DNA from: Chrysomallon squamiferum | Taxonomy: Eukaryota; Mollusca; Gastropoda; Neomphalida; Peltospiridae | Assembly: GCA_012295275.1 (NCBI GenBank) | Contig: CM022665.1 | Coordinates: forward strand, 22,845,002 to 22,909,001 | Direction of reading: 5' to 3' | Length of the DNA stretch: 64,000 bases | Shown here: in pieces, positions 47,104 to 59,707 of the stretch | How positions within the stretch are numbered: position 1 is the first letter of the stretch | How the letters are laid out: each line of letters begins with the position of its first letter | The notes under the pieces: model-generated | What the model was told of the DNA's origin: nothing | What the model saw: only the letters and a program-made list of their open reading frames with translations | Databases searched by the model: none | Position numbers and translations under genes: made by a program

Positions 47104-47615
47104 GTGAGGTTTGTTGAGATAATTGTACTGTCGAGCTACGGACGTGTTCGCACGAAGGAGATATATCTGTGGAATGCACAGAACAAAATATAATATTATA
47201 TTGCTTTAATTTTACTAGCCTCGTCTGTGATGTGGAATTATTTGAACATGTGGAATTATACTTTTGATAATCATACGATATGTTACATCGTTCATTAATT
47301 CTTTTCAGCTGTTATCTTCTTTCTGGCTTTCTGTCTGCCATCTTTCTGTATCCCATCCATCCTATTCTCTCTCATTTTAAACATCTTTTTCACTTTTGTC
47401 GATGAATGAAACTACAGAACGTTAGCATTTCCTTTCCTTTATTTTATTTTAAAAGTGTATTACATATATGATGAAATATAATACCATAGTAGTTATATTT
47501 ATTACTAAAATATTTTATTTATAATAATTATGTAGGCTACATTCAGACACATAAATATAAAAAACATTCCAATCAAATAATTTTTACTTATTTTGATGTA
47601 CATAAGTATATATAA

Positions 47616-47637
47616 TTTTTTTTTTTTTTTTTTTTTT
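47616..47637. repeat. Poly-T tract, 22 bp
   Basis: An uninterrupted T run. Confidence 0.9.
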
Positions 47638-47698
47638 GAAACTTCCCTTGTGTTTACAGGAATCTGAGTGCATAATAATCATAAAATTTCATACATGG

Positions 47699-47730
47699 AC
47701 GCACACACACACACAAACGCGCGCGCGCGG
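47699..47730. repeat. (AC)n joined to (CG)n, Z-DNA-prone
   Basis: About 16 bp of alternating CA, a short A break, then gcgcgcgcgcg. Alternating purine-pyrimidine with a CG core is the classic Z-forming sequence. Confidence 0.8.
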
Positions 47731-47857
47731 ACTAACCCGCACATATTTATGAAAACAATACCCCCAAAACCAAACAACCAAATATTAAAACTGTTTTGTT
47801 TTTTTCTTCCAAAACTAATTCCTGTTTTTTAATCACGGTAAACCAAGGACGAAGATT

Positions 47858-47960
47858 ATTGGTATAAATACATCTGACATTTATCGTGTCAAGAAGTAAG
47901 GTGCCTTGTTTATTGGCTATAAATCTGTCTATCCTGGCATTTGGCGTGTGCAGAGGAATA
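47858..47960. repeat. Weak tandem duplication, period about 54 bp
   Basis: attggtataaat (47858) and attggctataaat (47912) each lead into a similar block, ctgacatttatcgtgtc versus ctggcatttggcgtgtg. Diverged, two copies only. Confidence 0.4.
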
Positions 47961-48880
47961 TTCTTTATGTTAAGCGCGTGTTTTACGACAGAAGACGCTT
48001 GTCTCAGTTTTGATGACTTTCAGCGATTGTATGAAAAACTAACGTTAACTGATACTACCTGACATTTACATTTTTAATCTGAACGTTCAAGTCAAGCTGT
48101 GTTATAATTAACAGTTATTACTTTATCGTGGTTATTTTCGCCATAGTCTATATACCTTTTATATTGCAGGGACATATTAAACCAGTTTCTGGAACGTTCT
48201 AACACAAAGCACGCACGTACGCACGCAGACACTCACGCATATATACATTTACACACATACGTACATACATAACATACACACATACACACAATCTACATAT
48301 ACATTCACACGCAAATAAATGTTCTTGTTCTTCTATTCTTCGTGTCGTTACTGAAGTATTTTTTGAAAACAGGATTGTTACACGCTTGAATACGACTTTC
48401 TTGTGTCCACAAAGATTTCTGGTTTTGTTTTTCCTCGAAGTTTTCATTTCTCCAGGGAGTACTAACTACACGATCAATGCTTACAAGATAATCATGATTT
48501 GATTGTTAAAAGTTAACGATGTCGGAAACTAATTGTCTACAACTCTAATTAGCGGACCTATTATTCACATTTACAACGTTTATTTATATTATCACAGTAA
48601 TTTCGGCTTGCAATTATTTGTTAAGGGTTTTTAAATTTCATAATACAGCAAAATTCGACGAATTATGTGGAAAGTATTCGTTATTAGATACTTAAAATAT
48701 GGAGGTGTGAACGTTCGTACTCAGTTATATGGTTGTGGCTTTGGATAGTCTTTCTATCTGTTTGCGTACTGGGCAATTTCCCTTTCCAACCAGAGCTCAA
48801 AGACTAAACTATGTTGTTGTCAGTCGAAGCAAGTCCTTATGTAACCGGCATCTTAATACTTCTCCGATATCGTCATTAAA

Positions 48881-48910
48881 CACACACGCACACACACACA
48901 CACACACACG
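48881..48910. repeat. (CA)n microsatellite
   Basis: About 30 bp of CA with two CG interruptions. A looser CA/CG-rich zone also occurs at 48206-48320 and 49615-49665. Confidence 0.85.
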
Positions 48911-50223
48911 CACATATGTATATTATATTTTATTATTAAAGGGATCTATAACATGCTTTAGTAATAAAATGTGACAACATACCCATAAATTGTTTTTCTT
49001 TGCCAGATATTATTATAAATTACCACATCGATAATGTTATTTGAATTATAACGGCATGTTCCATCAATACTCATAATTTGATAAAATTATATGAAAGTTC
49101 AAAACATTTCAGACATTTCATTGATAAGCAGGCAAATTTATTATGTATTAAAGATGATCCACATCACTGAAATCCATTGTTAATATTTAAATTATACTGA
49201 TGTCTGGACGTTATGTATGACTAATCAATAATTTATAATTAGAGATATACGTAAGATGAACAAAAGGAAACCAGTTTAATATTCCACAATCAGTAACTGT
49301 TATAAAATATTTCACTGGAAAGTAAATATCTAACTCTAAAATTGTAAAGGTTATCAACGGATAGCATTTTTAAACAGTTGATATGTAAAATATTTCAGTA
49401 TGAACAGTGATTTATACATCTGAAATCAATTTAAAACAGATAAATTATTTTTATTTGAGCAAATGATTATTTTATAAGGAGATGAATATTTGATCAGTTA
49501 AAAGAGATATTTTTGTGAAGAGCAATTTCTATGCATCCATCATTTCATTCATTCATCTTTGTCCTTAGTTATCTACCTCTTTCTCTCTCTCTCTTGCATA
49601 CACATACTCCAGGTCTCACACACACATATACACAGACAGACGCGCACACACATATACACACATAAGATGCCTGATCAGTATGGATAAGCCACTAATGATC
49701 GGTCGAACAACAAAGGGAAAGAGAAAATGAATTTCAGTTTCTGTTTTTCTTAGCTAATGATCCACTGGACGCATATGCATGGCCTTGGTCAGTTTTACTA
49801 AGCACCAGCTGGACATAATCAGGGAAATAAATTAAATTATCTTCATTATAAAATATGCATGACGGTCACGATAAATTACAGCTGGCCTTGAAGAAGATAA
49901 GATTCCACATCACCATCAAATTACGAGAATGCGGTTCAAAGACGTTAATCACGGCTTTCCTCTGTTTATCGAGGATCAAAGTATACAAACGTGTATCCGT
50001 GCCTCGTAGCATCTCGTATAATTGGATGCAATGGTGGTGTTATTAATCCGTAAAAGATGTACAGTAATTAAATAAATAAGTCAGTGTTAACAGGAAACAT
50101 AAGGAAATGTCTTGGACATTATAATAAAAGTATATTTTTGATAGGCTGTTCTCATGAAATATTATATTTCTTGTTCGCTTGATCATATCGGTCTTTAAGA
50201 ATTTTATAATGTGAGAAGGCCCT

Positions 50224-50234
50224 GGTTCGATACC
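50224..50234 (+). other. B-box-like motif, possible tRNA-derived SINE relic
   Basis: GGTTCGATACC matches the Pol III B-box GGTTCGANTCC at ten of eleven positions and sits in ggccctGGTTCGATacccg, the usual context in tRNA-derived SINEs. A matching A-box about 40 bp upstream is not convincing, and the cloverleaf T-stem does not pair well. It is not a functional tRNA gene. Confidence 0.2.
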
Positions 50235-51550
50235 CGACTTTTCCAACTCCATCAGTCCGCGGTATATAATGATTATAAGCAGACGGTCTTTAAAATGGTA
50301 GGAATTCTTACGCCAAATTTTTGCAACATTATAATTATTACCTCCATAGTAGTGCTTACCTGTTTCCATCAGCATCCACTAAGCACATTATTTTTAATGT
50401 TTTTGTTTTGTTTTTGTTGTTTTGTTCTTTCCAAATCGCTGATGAAGACATACTGAGAATATTCTGTGAGAACTTTAAATAGAAATATTGCCAGAAACAA
50501 GTACAAAAATAAATATGTATGTTATGTAAGTGCAGCAGCATGATGATCCCGATCATCAACATGATCATTAATCATCTGTCTTTCATGGCATCACCTTTAT
50601 TAGTTTCTCATACGTATCACACACAAACACACGCCGCATATCATTTTCGCTCTTCATAGCTATTTACATTCTCTGTGTGCTCGGAGCGAAGGTGATTCGG
50701 ATTACGGTTTGTGGGAATTGCACACATTTACGAGCATGAACAAATATTTTCTCAGGTATTATCCAGAGTGTATGGAATTCATATTGGCAGACAAACATAG
50801 CAGAATGAGAACAAATAATGTCGCGATGATTGATTTGAAATCTTTGTCCGAGCCACTCAGTAATATACTTCAGACGAGAACACAGCCCAGACAACAGCTG
50901 TGTACATAATTAAACTTAATTATCATATAACACATGGTACATATGCTTATAACAGATACAAATATAAACAGGGTCCGATGCCTTTATAATGTACATCACG
51001 TGTTTTAATCTTTCGAAACTAAACCGATTTTACGTAATTAACTATTCTTTTCTCCTTTTCTTCTTCTCTTTACACTAAATTTGTAAGATGTGGAGTAATT
51101 CAGTTATTATTTCGCTACAATTGAATTTGACGTTCAATTGAGACTATTTACTGACATCCCAAGTTGTGCTGTGTGACCAGATCTTTAGATTCAGTAAACA
51201 GTTCCAAGGCAAATTGATGGCATCAGAACTCCATGACGAACTCACTTTAAGGTCGAGCAGTTTTGTCATGTATCATCGCGTTTGTTTAACTGTTTCGTTT
51301 TGTGGTGATAAGTTTTACACGCATGCACCGAACTCCCTATTGATTTTTTTTTTTTTTACAAGTATTATAATGATCACAGTTTCGGAACTATCGACTATAA
51401 TTAAATAATTCGTTGCAAATTTGTATGACTGAATTAAGTACCCAGACGATATTTATGAGATGGATTAATATTGGTGGTAAAAACATGAAGAACAAACAAA
51501 CAAACAGAGGGAGAGAGAGAGAGACAGACCAATTCAGAAACCAGAACATT

Positions 51551-51553
51551 AAA

Positions 51554-51593
<40 letters not shown>

Positions 51594-51680
51594 CAAAACA
51601 ACCACAAAAAATAAAAACAGACAAAAAAAAAATAAATAAAAATAAATAAAAAAAAAAAAAAAAAACAAAAAGCAACAAAA
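51551..51680. repeat. Poly-A, (TA)n and A-rich cluster
   Basis: 12 A, a TA run at 51562-51592, then A-rich sequence with AAAT units ending in a poly-A of about 18. Confidence 0.92.
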
Positions 51681-54085
51681 AGTATTTTAATGGCAATGAA
51701 AGCTTTTCTTTTCTTTTTTGTGTTCCATATCCTTCATTGTCTTTTATTTAATATCAAACTTACCATGTATATATTATTAATATCCTAACAAATAAAAGTG
51801 TGTATTAGGCATTCATATGAAAAGTACTTGGACAAATAATATGCGAAGAAACGTACTGCGTAGCAAACATTTAGAAATCATTTTCATTATGAAACACAAA
51901 ACTCACAAATCTGGGTGAAGTCTTGTATTATTTCGTAGATTCTCATCGACATTTCTGTTTCCACGAAACTCTTTCTGAATCGGCGGTTACCGACATTGCT
52001 AATCATTAAAATATCTACGTGATGAAGCAAACCTTCTGTTCTCGGCGTGCGAATTATATAGATCGGCTTACCTTATCAAATTAATTTTCTCGGATTATCT
52101 AGAGGTACAATCGCAGCGGCTATTTCTGTACTTTGTTCAACAGAACCTTCAAAGTTCTGCTTTAAAGCATCAGCATTTAATCTGCTGGCTTTCTCTTTTA
52201 TCGCGTCTGTATCCCAGCCACATCGATAAGAAAAGCTTCAGAAAAACGAACGATCGCCAAAACTCGCTGATACATTATAGTTCTGAAAGAACAAGTTTAT
52301 CTCGTTTAGCGATCTTACGGGGTCTTAATGTTTACCACCAGTAGATTGGTTCCACGATAAACTTTATCAATATATCAGTCACCGAAATCAATGCAGTACG
52401 TAGCCCGTTTTCAGAATGAAGAAAAAGAGATGAAAGTGAAGCGATTAATTAAAGCAGTTCAGTATTCTCAGAATTAGAACTTGCAGGAACTAAATGTTTC
52501 ACCACTCCTTTGTGAACGGGAATTAGTTGAGGGGAAAAAAGAAATATATCAATGACTAGGACCCTACGTTATTCCTTCTCTGTGTAATGTTCTGAGACTA
52601 ACCTGACTCAGAATATCCAAGCTTCGTGCGCTTGAACACAAGAGGATTATAAACATGAAATTGCGGTGACAAGACGTGAATACGAACGCGCCCAGTAACA
52701 AGCCTTAAAGTCTCTGAACACAGTAACAAAAATATTTACTTTAAAATGCAATTAAGGAAAATCCAGAGCTTTATCTGCTTTTCTCTTGAGGTGTACAGAA
52801 GATAAATGATCGGCAAGCAGGACAAGAAAATTGTTTTTAGATGATAAATAGTTGTCTGTGAGTAACTGTAATGATATACGTGTCTTATTATTTATCCTGT
52901 CTCTTTATCCTTCTCTGTCTTTCTGACTCACACTGCAACCAGAGTGCGCATATTAAAACTAGTACTGTTATACCGAGATCGCAAATATTGTTTTGCAGGA
53001 ATATTCACACAATGTCACTGTATGGATTTTCTATTGTTTAAACAAATCCAGTGACATAAACATTGGCTAGAATTTAGTTTCTGTGTACGCGATTGAAGAT
53101 CCACATTCACGTGTGTTTATGTGTGTCTAGATCGAATTTCTCTTTTACAAACACTTCTTTCAATTTCAAAATTTTTACACTTTAAACACGCTAAGGATTT
53201 TTATATGTCAGTTCGACAACATAGTTAAAAACAAACAAAAACAAAAAAAAAAAGAAAAGAAAAAAGACGTAAATATACGAAATCTGCGACTCATCCAAAC
53301 TTCATGGATGTACTGCCAGAAATATCCTAGCTTCCATTTAGAGTTTGTTTGTGCTTATATTATCACCTGTGTCTTGTTTATGTCTACATCGGCAGGTAGT
53401 GTACATTTGCTCAACTGATCCAAGAATAATCTTCAAAATGTCTACATTGCACGAACAGCCGGCCAGGAAACTGCAGATACTCATAGCTTTTACATAACCG
53501 TTCAAATATATTTTCAAAAGATGTGTGAATATAGGATTAGGTTCACAAAGCATGGGATTTTCTTTTCATCAGATTGAGAAAGGGAAATTCTAATGTTGCG
53601 ATGAAAATAGTTTTCTGTTATACAAGCTATTTCATGGAGATTAAGAGCAACATGAAATAATTTCAGAATATATTGTTCTTATGATAATTCTATTTATTAC
53701 TCTTTTATTTTATGGTAAGTAATGTATGAATGCAATATATTTTGCTTTCAGTTTCCATTATTTTATACAACAAATTACATTTCAATTTTTTTAACATTTC
53801 GGGATAACAAAACACATTGACATTTGCTTTTACGTAAATGCACATTTGTTTCAATTTATTGTTACATTTAGGAACAATATACGAAAATGTGGTTTTCATT
53901 TTACTTTTAAGACAAAAACTATAAAGAGTTAACGAAAGCTTTTGTTCATAACATTCTTCAAATATTTACTGGTCTATAGATCGTATAGAAATGCGAATTG
54001 AAAGGAAATAATAGAAATACATTTCGGACTTTTAGACTGTTTCCGAAAGAATAAATAATATGAATAAAAAATAAGCTAATGCTAA

Positions 54086-54087
<2 letters not shown>

Positions 54088-54146
<59 letters not shown>
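54088..54146. repeat. (AAT)n microsatellite
   Basis: About twenty AAT units on +, followed by an A/AAAT-rich zone to 54240. Confidence 0.95.
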
Positions 54147-54152
<6 letters not shown>

Positions 54153-54657
54153 GAAGATAATAAAGAAGAAACAAAACTTATAATAATGAAAAAAATAAAA
54201 AAAATAAAAATAAAGAAAATAAAAAAGAAAAAGAAAGAATGAACAGACAAAGAAAGAACTCGTTTCCACTATCAGCGTACCACCAACATAACTGTCATTA
54301 CATTTATCAAACGTCATAGGTTGCCTGCCACTCGGATTCTATGCGGTTTTCTTGGGAAATTTCCAAGAGTAACATGTTATGAATAGTTTAGGTTGTCTGA
54401 CTGACATATGGACGATAAACCGACCTCACTGCGTGTTATACATCGAACATGTTGACAATAAACCCCCGGCCTATCTGACATCTGTCACCACTGACTTTCA
54501 GAATTCCGCAAGCTCTGTGTTGTATTTTAACTCTGTTTTTCATCGGCGTGTTCCTGCCACTGCAGCTTCCCCACAGTATCACGTAGTTCATGCAGCTTGG
54601 TGTTCAGAGCTATTCCGTGCAACTCTTTTCAGTTTCTAATCTGTGCTGGTGTTAAAA

Positions 54658-54658
<1 letters not shown>

Positions 54659-54690
<32 letters not shown>

Positions 54691-54883
54691 TAAAAAAACC
54701 TATAAAAACTATATAAATGATAATAACAGTAATAATAAAATAAAAAAAACCAACAAACAATAAGCAAACTAAAAAATAAATAAAAAATTAAACAAATAAA
54801 TAAATAAATGAAAAGTAAAGCATGACAAAAAGAAAAAGAAAAAATGTAAACGAAAAAAAAAGAAAAAACCAACAATAATAATA

Positions 54884-54917
<34 letters not shown>

Positions 54918-54985
54918 AAGCAAAAAAAAAACAACCAAACAACCAACAACAGCAAAACAAAACAGTTGAAACAAAAACAAACAAA
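54659..54985. repeat. (AAT)n and A-rich low-complexity cluster
   Basis: AAT units at 54659-54691, then AAAT/A-rich sequence, poly-A of about 29 near 54888-54916, then CAAA/AAAC units. Several poly-Phe frames on the minus strand are artefacts. Confidence 0.93.
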
Positions 54986-57826
54986 CACAAACAAATTTCA
55001 AAACAGAATGCGACTATAATGCATCAACAAAATAAACAATAGTGGAACATATTTTTTCTTCACTGTTAAAAGTAATTATTTATGTGTTTTAGGCTACAGC
55101 TGAATGATCACAACTTATATCTTTTCAGTAAATAAATCAATAAAAACAGAAGAGGCTAAATAACAACAACAACAACAACAAAAAAACAACACCACCAACA
55201 ATAATAATAATAAAATGATTAACCTCATTGTTTTATTCTTGGATATCAAAAACGACATCTTAATGTAATAACAAAACAATAACAGTAATTAATTTTGTTT
55301 TTTTGAAAAAATAGTTTTTCCTTCCGAATTGAGATAAGCAAGAAATGTCCGTACCTCTGTCCATACCAGTCTGATACATTTCTCTTTAGTTGATAGAACT
55401 TGTACATGAGTCCTTGAACTACTTTCATTGTTTTCAGTCAGTATTGTTCCAAAACTGAAACCACGTGCCAAATGTTTGGTTATTTTATAAACAATTCAGT
55501 ATTTATAACGTTCACATGTATAAGCACAAACACGTGACGAATGTGACTCCCGTCAAAAGCGAAATACAATTCAATTTCTTCACTCAAAAAAAGCAAGAAA
55601 AAAAAAGCCGGTTTTTACATACATATAGCATATACATAATTTAATGCTTAATTTCGTTCATGTGCTACTGAATTAAAAAAGTAAAAAAAAGCTTATAAGC
55701 GTTATACAAATAAATTATAATTTATTTTTTATCCTATGGTTTGTTGTACAATAGGTCGTGCACTGTTTTACAAATATTTTTGTCATGTCAACTTTTGTTT
55801 TATTTCTTAAGGTCACATCTATTGATCATGTTTGTTGTGTGTTTTTTTGTTTTTAAAAATCATCAATTAAAAAATTAGTTATCGAAACATCAAACTAAAT
55901 TCTTAATTTATCATTAGTTAGTATTAGAACAAACTAACGTATTCCCAAGCTTATAATTAGGAATAAGGGGTAAAAAAAAAAAAAAAAAAGACATGGACTT
56001 ATTATTAAAGTAATAATTATAACTTTTGATAAAGGTCATCCGTCCCTGTCCTATGATCATCATGACAAACAGTATAATGATAAAAACGGACAGCTGGCAC
56101 AATGTTCGGTTAACATGTCTGCCAGTAAATTGAAGTGTAACTGAAGGTTACCACTCCTTACTTCATCTCCAACGATATCTTTTGAAAGGCTGGAATCAAC
56201 GGTATTGTTGTTGGATTATCAACATAGAAGCAATCGCTCGACTAAGCACAACCCATTGACACCAGAAGCCAATACATCCACACTGGTGTTTGCTTTGTAT
56301 TCCGCCTCCGATCGATGTGCACTCGATGTATCGACTGGTCTCAAGCGGTCTGGAGATGGATGGCTTTCGGAATGCAGTTTGGAGCAAATTGACTCCATTG
56401 TGCAACTTTGCCGCAGAATGCAGCGTGTCACACACTTCCGACGATCAATCAGCGCGAACTCTTTTATTTTTGTCTCTTCCCGTTTGTCATTGATTTGCTC
56501 AAGATGATTGTACTGGGAGCATCTTGTATGCTTGCTGATCTATTTAAAAAGATCATCGATGTGGACGTAATACTTTACACATTAGTTAAACGGTGATGTC
56601 AATGCTAAGCCAAACTCAAGGTTGTAAATGTCATAATATCTCACAAGTAAAAAGACAGCATCTTTATACGGAATTACTTTTCAAAGTGTATACGCTTTGA
56701 TTTTACAATTACAAAACTGTTGTATTAAGGTAATCCGGTCTTTTGAGGAGGGAAAATGTAAAAAAAAAAGAAGAAAAAAAGTTTAATTTTCTAAAACTGA
56801 AAGAGCTTAGCAACCATGAATATCACCGAGGATTAAGTATGAGTCGGAAAGAAAGGTAATGGAGAGATTTAACTCGACATTTTGGAGTCATAATAATATG
56901 AAATATTTGAATTAATCAGATCAAGTTATTACGTAAGGTGTGGTAATTTTCTTTGATATTTCAGTGATGTAATTATAATATAAAGATATTAAGCTTTATG
57001 GATTTTTGGTGCAGCTGGTATCAAAGCGAAAGTGTGCGTGTGAGAAATGATTATAAGATACTAATAAAATAAATACATGCAGGAACTGATGACAATCATC
57101 GGGGACACACATGCTTTGAAGGAAATGAAATAATGTATGAACGTGCGAAGAGAAATAAAACGAATTTCAAGAATGGAAATGAAAATTAACACTAGCAATG
57201 AAAACGCAGAAAGCCGTTTCATTATAAACATTTTAATATCACAGTTTTAGTTTCAGTGACGTCTATTTTGAATCAAGCTGCGTCAGATTTGTTTTGTCCT
57301 TCTTATCTGATTTCAACATATTTATTTTGTGCGGATGTAATTTCAATTGCGTAATTGCTTTAAGAACCATTATCCTTGTACAGCAGGAAAAAGCCCATCA
57401 GCTTACAGCTCGATTTCTAACATCGCCTCCTTCCACTGATTCTGTGTGCATGGATAGTTTTCTTGAAAGTCCTCTTGAATTTATTTTGATTTTTGGTTTG
57501 AAAGTAAAAGTTACTCATTCATTTTGTTATTTGTGTTTAGCCAAGCTTCTAAATTGCAGTAATTTAATTTTTCGTTCTAAATCTAAATTAAATTTATGCT
57601 GAGATGAATGTCTTTTTAACAAATCTCGCAAACAGTTGATAAATTGGATAAGACATTGAGATATTGCATGCAGTGGTAACGAATGATTATATAAATAATC
57701 GACGATGTTTATTTTATAAAGATTATCTTGTCTACTAGTTTTAATATTTAGTTAGAGTTTCAGGAATTGGTAACTGCATTTGTGTGAATGTTTTACTTTA
57801 CTTTCTTCATTATTTTGTGTTTTCAG

Positions 57827-57854
57827 CATGAGACTCCTCTGACCAGCCTTGCTG
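57827..57854 (+). other. 5'UTR end of the first coding exon, with a 4-codon uORF
   Basis: The exon is preceded by a T-rich tract ending in tttcag (57821-57826), a good 3' splice site. In the coding frame there is a TGA at 57840-57842, so translation of the main frame must start downstream and this stretch is 5'UTR. A separate ATG at 57828 opens a tiny uORF (M-R-L-L-stop) that ends at the same TGA, 12 nt before the main ATG. At least one upstream untranslated exon is therefore expected outside or earlier in the window. An alternative acceptor at 57845-57846 (ctgaccag) would remove the TGA and allow coding sequence to enter from upstream; it has a poorer pyrimidine tract. Confidence 0.5.
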
Positions 57855-58207
57855 ATGCTGACCACGCCGTTTCCGTATATCTTTGACCTGCTGATGGCAG
57901 AGTTGAAGCTCGATCCTATCCTCCAGGCGTTTTGGGAAAGATTTCCTTGCCCTCCGCCATGGAACACGGGACTTCTAGAGAAAGTCAACTGGACAAGCTG
58001 CATGGCTCCAGGCATAGGCAGACAGGTGAAATTACTTATGGTGGACAAGTGTAAATATGACATCGAGTTTGAAAGCGGTGGGGCGCTAGACAGTGGCGAG
58101 AGGATGACTGCAGAGACCTGCACGACTCCTTGTCAGGTTATGATAGCACTGGCTGGTCTTCTCGTTCTCATCGCTGTAATGACAGTGGTTGTCTTCTTCA
58201 AATTCAG
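57855..58207 (+). CDS. First coding exon, single-pass membrane protein of unknown family
   Basis: This exon encodes 117 full codons plus two bases (AG) of codon 118 and ends at a canonical donor, CAG|GTGAGA. It is clearly GC-richer than its surroundings. Residues 1-93 form a short presumed extracellular segment with five Cys (32, 49, 66, 89, 93), a CPPPW motif at 32-36 and one N-glycosylation sequon, NWT, at 45-47. Residues about 94-115 are an uninterrupted hydrophobic helix rich in V, L, I and A, followed by basic residues K116, R118 and K119 as a stop-transfer signal. This predicts N-out, C-in topology. No convincing signal peptide is visible, so this is either a signal-anchor (type III) protein or the true N-terminus comes from another exon. 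The start is the first ATG after the in-frame stop; a TTG and CTG lie just before it. I do not recognise the family and assign no function. Confidence 0.7.
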
Positions 58208-58839
58208 GTGAGAATTACATTTTTCCGCATTTGAATTTTAATATCACACTGCGTTCAGAATATTGAATTTTAGTAGTAGTTCGGGTTGTATTAGGAAATA
58301 AAAAAAATATTCAAATAAAACTGTTTTCCCCTGATAAAGAAATGTAAAGGTTTTAATGTAATTGGTTCAGCTGACAACAAAGACTGTGTCAACTGAGCTA
58401 TATTCATAATTAAACATGCTATAAACCACCGCTGGGTGCAATTAAAAAACATTCAATAAGTTCCATGTTCTAGCAAATGGATTTTTAAAAAGTATTTCCA
58501 TAAATAATGGGACAAAAACTGCAGTTTCTAAAAGGTCAAAACTGTTAATAATTTGCAGTTGTGTCAATGTATTGTTCTTGAGAGTCATTATGGGGAAAAA
58601 ATTGACACAATCTGATTATGAAATTAACAGTAACAGTCTGTTATTGTGTTTCACATAGTCATTGTCGCGCTCTTAATAAAGCTATGACGAGCACTTGAAT
58701 GACCATGTGGGAAAAGCAAAAAAGAGAGAAAAAAAGAAGACTGACACTAGGATTGAAGTCAGCTGTTTTGAACATCATTGTGACAGACAGTCGCGACAAT
58801 GAAGAGAAGAACAAATACATTTTCTTTAGCCTGCTTTGA

Positions 58840-59220
58840 TCCCGTCAGTGGTAGAACAGTGAAGGACTTCACATTGGACAAGACAAAGTAATGACATGCG
58901 AAATGCGACACTTCACGAGCTTTCGATTTCTAAGCATCGAGTGGAATGTACCTGTCACTTTCCATGATTTTTTCTCTCGCACTCTTCCCAGCTTGGATTA
59001 TCTCGAGCATCTATTCACGACATGCCCTTGATTGATCCCAGATCCACGCAGACACTTTTAACTAGGTCCAGAGTAGCCAGATGAGCTGTCGTGGATAAAG
59101 TTTGATTAACGGACAACGCGCCGCCGCACGGGAGTTCAGCTTGGTGAATTATGCATAAAGGCTATGGTCTTATGGCAGTGATGGAGATCTCCATGTTGAT
59201 ATAGGATTCTGTTTAGGGTG
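58840..59220. promoter_or_regulatory. Intronic GC-richer island, enhancer candidate
   Basis: It stands out from the AT-rich intron by composition. It contains a homeobox-like tttgattaac (59101), a CG-rich cgcgccgccgc (59118-59128) and a perfect palindrome TTATGCATAA (59149-59158) of POU/octamer type. No splice sites or conserved frame were found. It sits about 0.7 kb inside intron 1 of the membrane-protein gene. Confidence 0.3.
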
Positions 59221-59659
59221 GGTCGAGGACATGAGTGTTGTTATGGAAAGTGGATAAAAACTACGTGTCTGAGATGAAACCCTTTATTCCACCCACCTCC
59301 CTCTTTTTGGTAATTTTGTGGCACAGTTATCCCGGAAACAAAAACAACAAAAAAAAAAAAAAAAAACAAGACAAATTAGCTGCAGACTACATTTCTTTCC
59401 TTTCTTTTTTTTTAAATTTATAATTGCAACATATAAAAAACACAACACACTAATAGTAACAAAACAGTAGACTACATAAATCTATGTTACACGTGTAATT
59501 TAGAAAGAAAATGTGACAGTGACAAATACGTGTTAATTTAATTGGATTTTAAACGGAAGCACACTTTCATTGATATTTACCAGATAATCTAATGCTTCAC
59601 TTTCTGTTTTCTTCTTTACATATGAGCTAATTTAAGATAAATAAATAATTTTACCACTT

Positions 59660-59667
59660 AAAAAAAA

Positions 59668-59705
<38 letters not shown>
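59660..59705. repeat. Poly-A tract, about 46 bp with one C
   Basis: Seven or eight A, a C, then about 35 uninterrupted A, the longest A-rich homopolymer zone in the intron. Confidence 0.93.

Positions 59706-59707
<2 letters not shown>

Noticed and set aside
50200-50250. tRNA gene
   Set aside because: The T-arm loop is present but its stem pairs poorly and no acceptor stem or A-box of a cloverleaf is found.
53958-54317. Poly-Tyr/poly-Ile hydrophobic frames
   Set aside because: Translations of the (AAT)n array; likewise those at 2703-2986, 20401-20773, 41668-41907 and 46003-46185.
56190-56600. Five overlapping 60-100-codon frames on both strands
   Set aside because: Several frames are open at once in a less AT-rich patch, none has a recognisable motif, and no splice sites define an exon.
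57752-58123. 123-codon open frame on the minus strand
   Set aside because: It is antisense to the first coding exon, which has proper splice sites, a membrane helix and a consistent phase; the antisense frame is a by-product of the less AT-rich exon.
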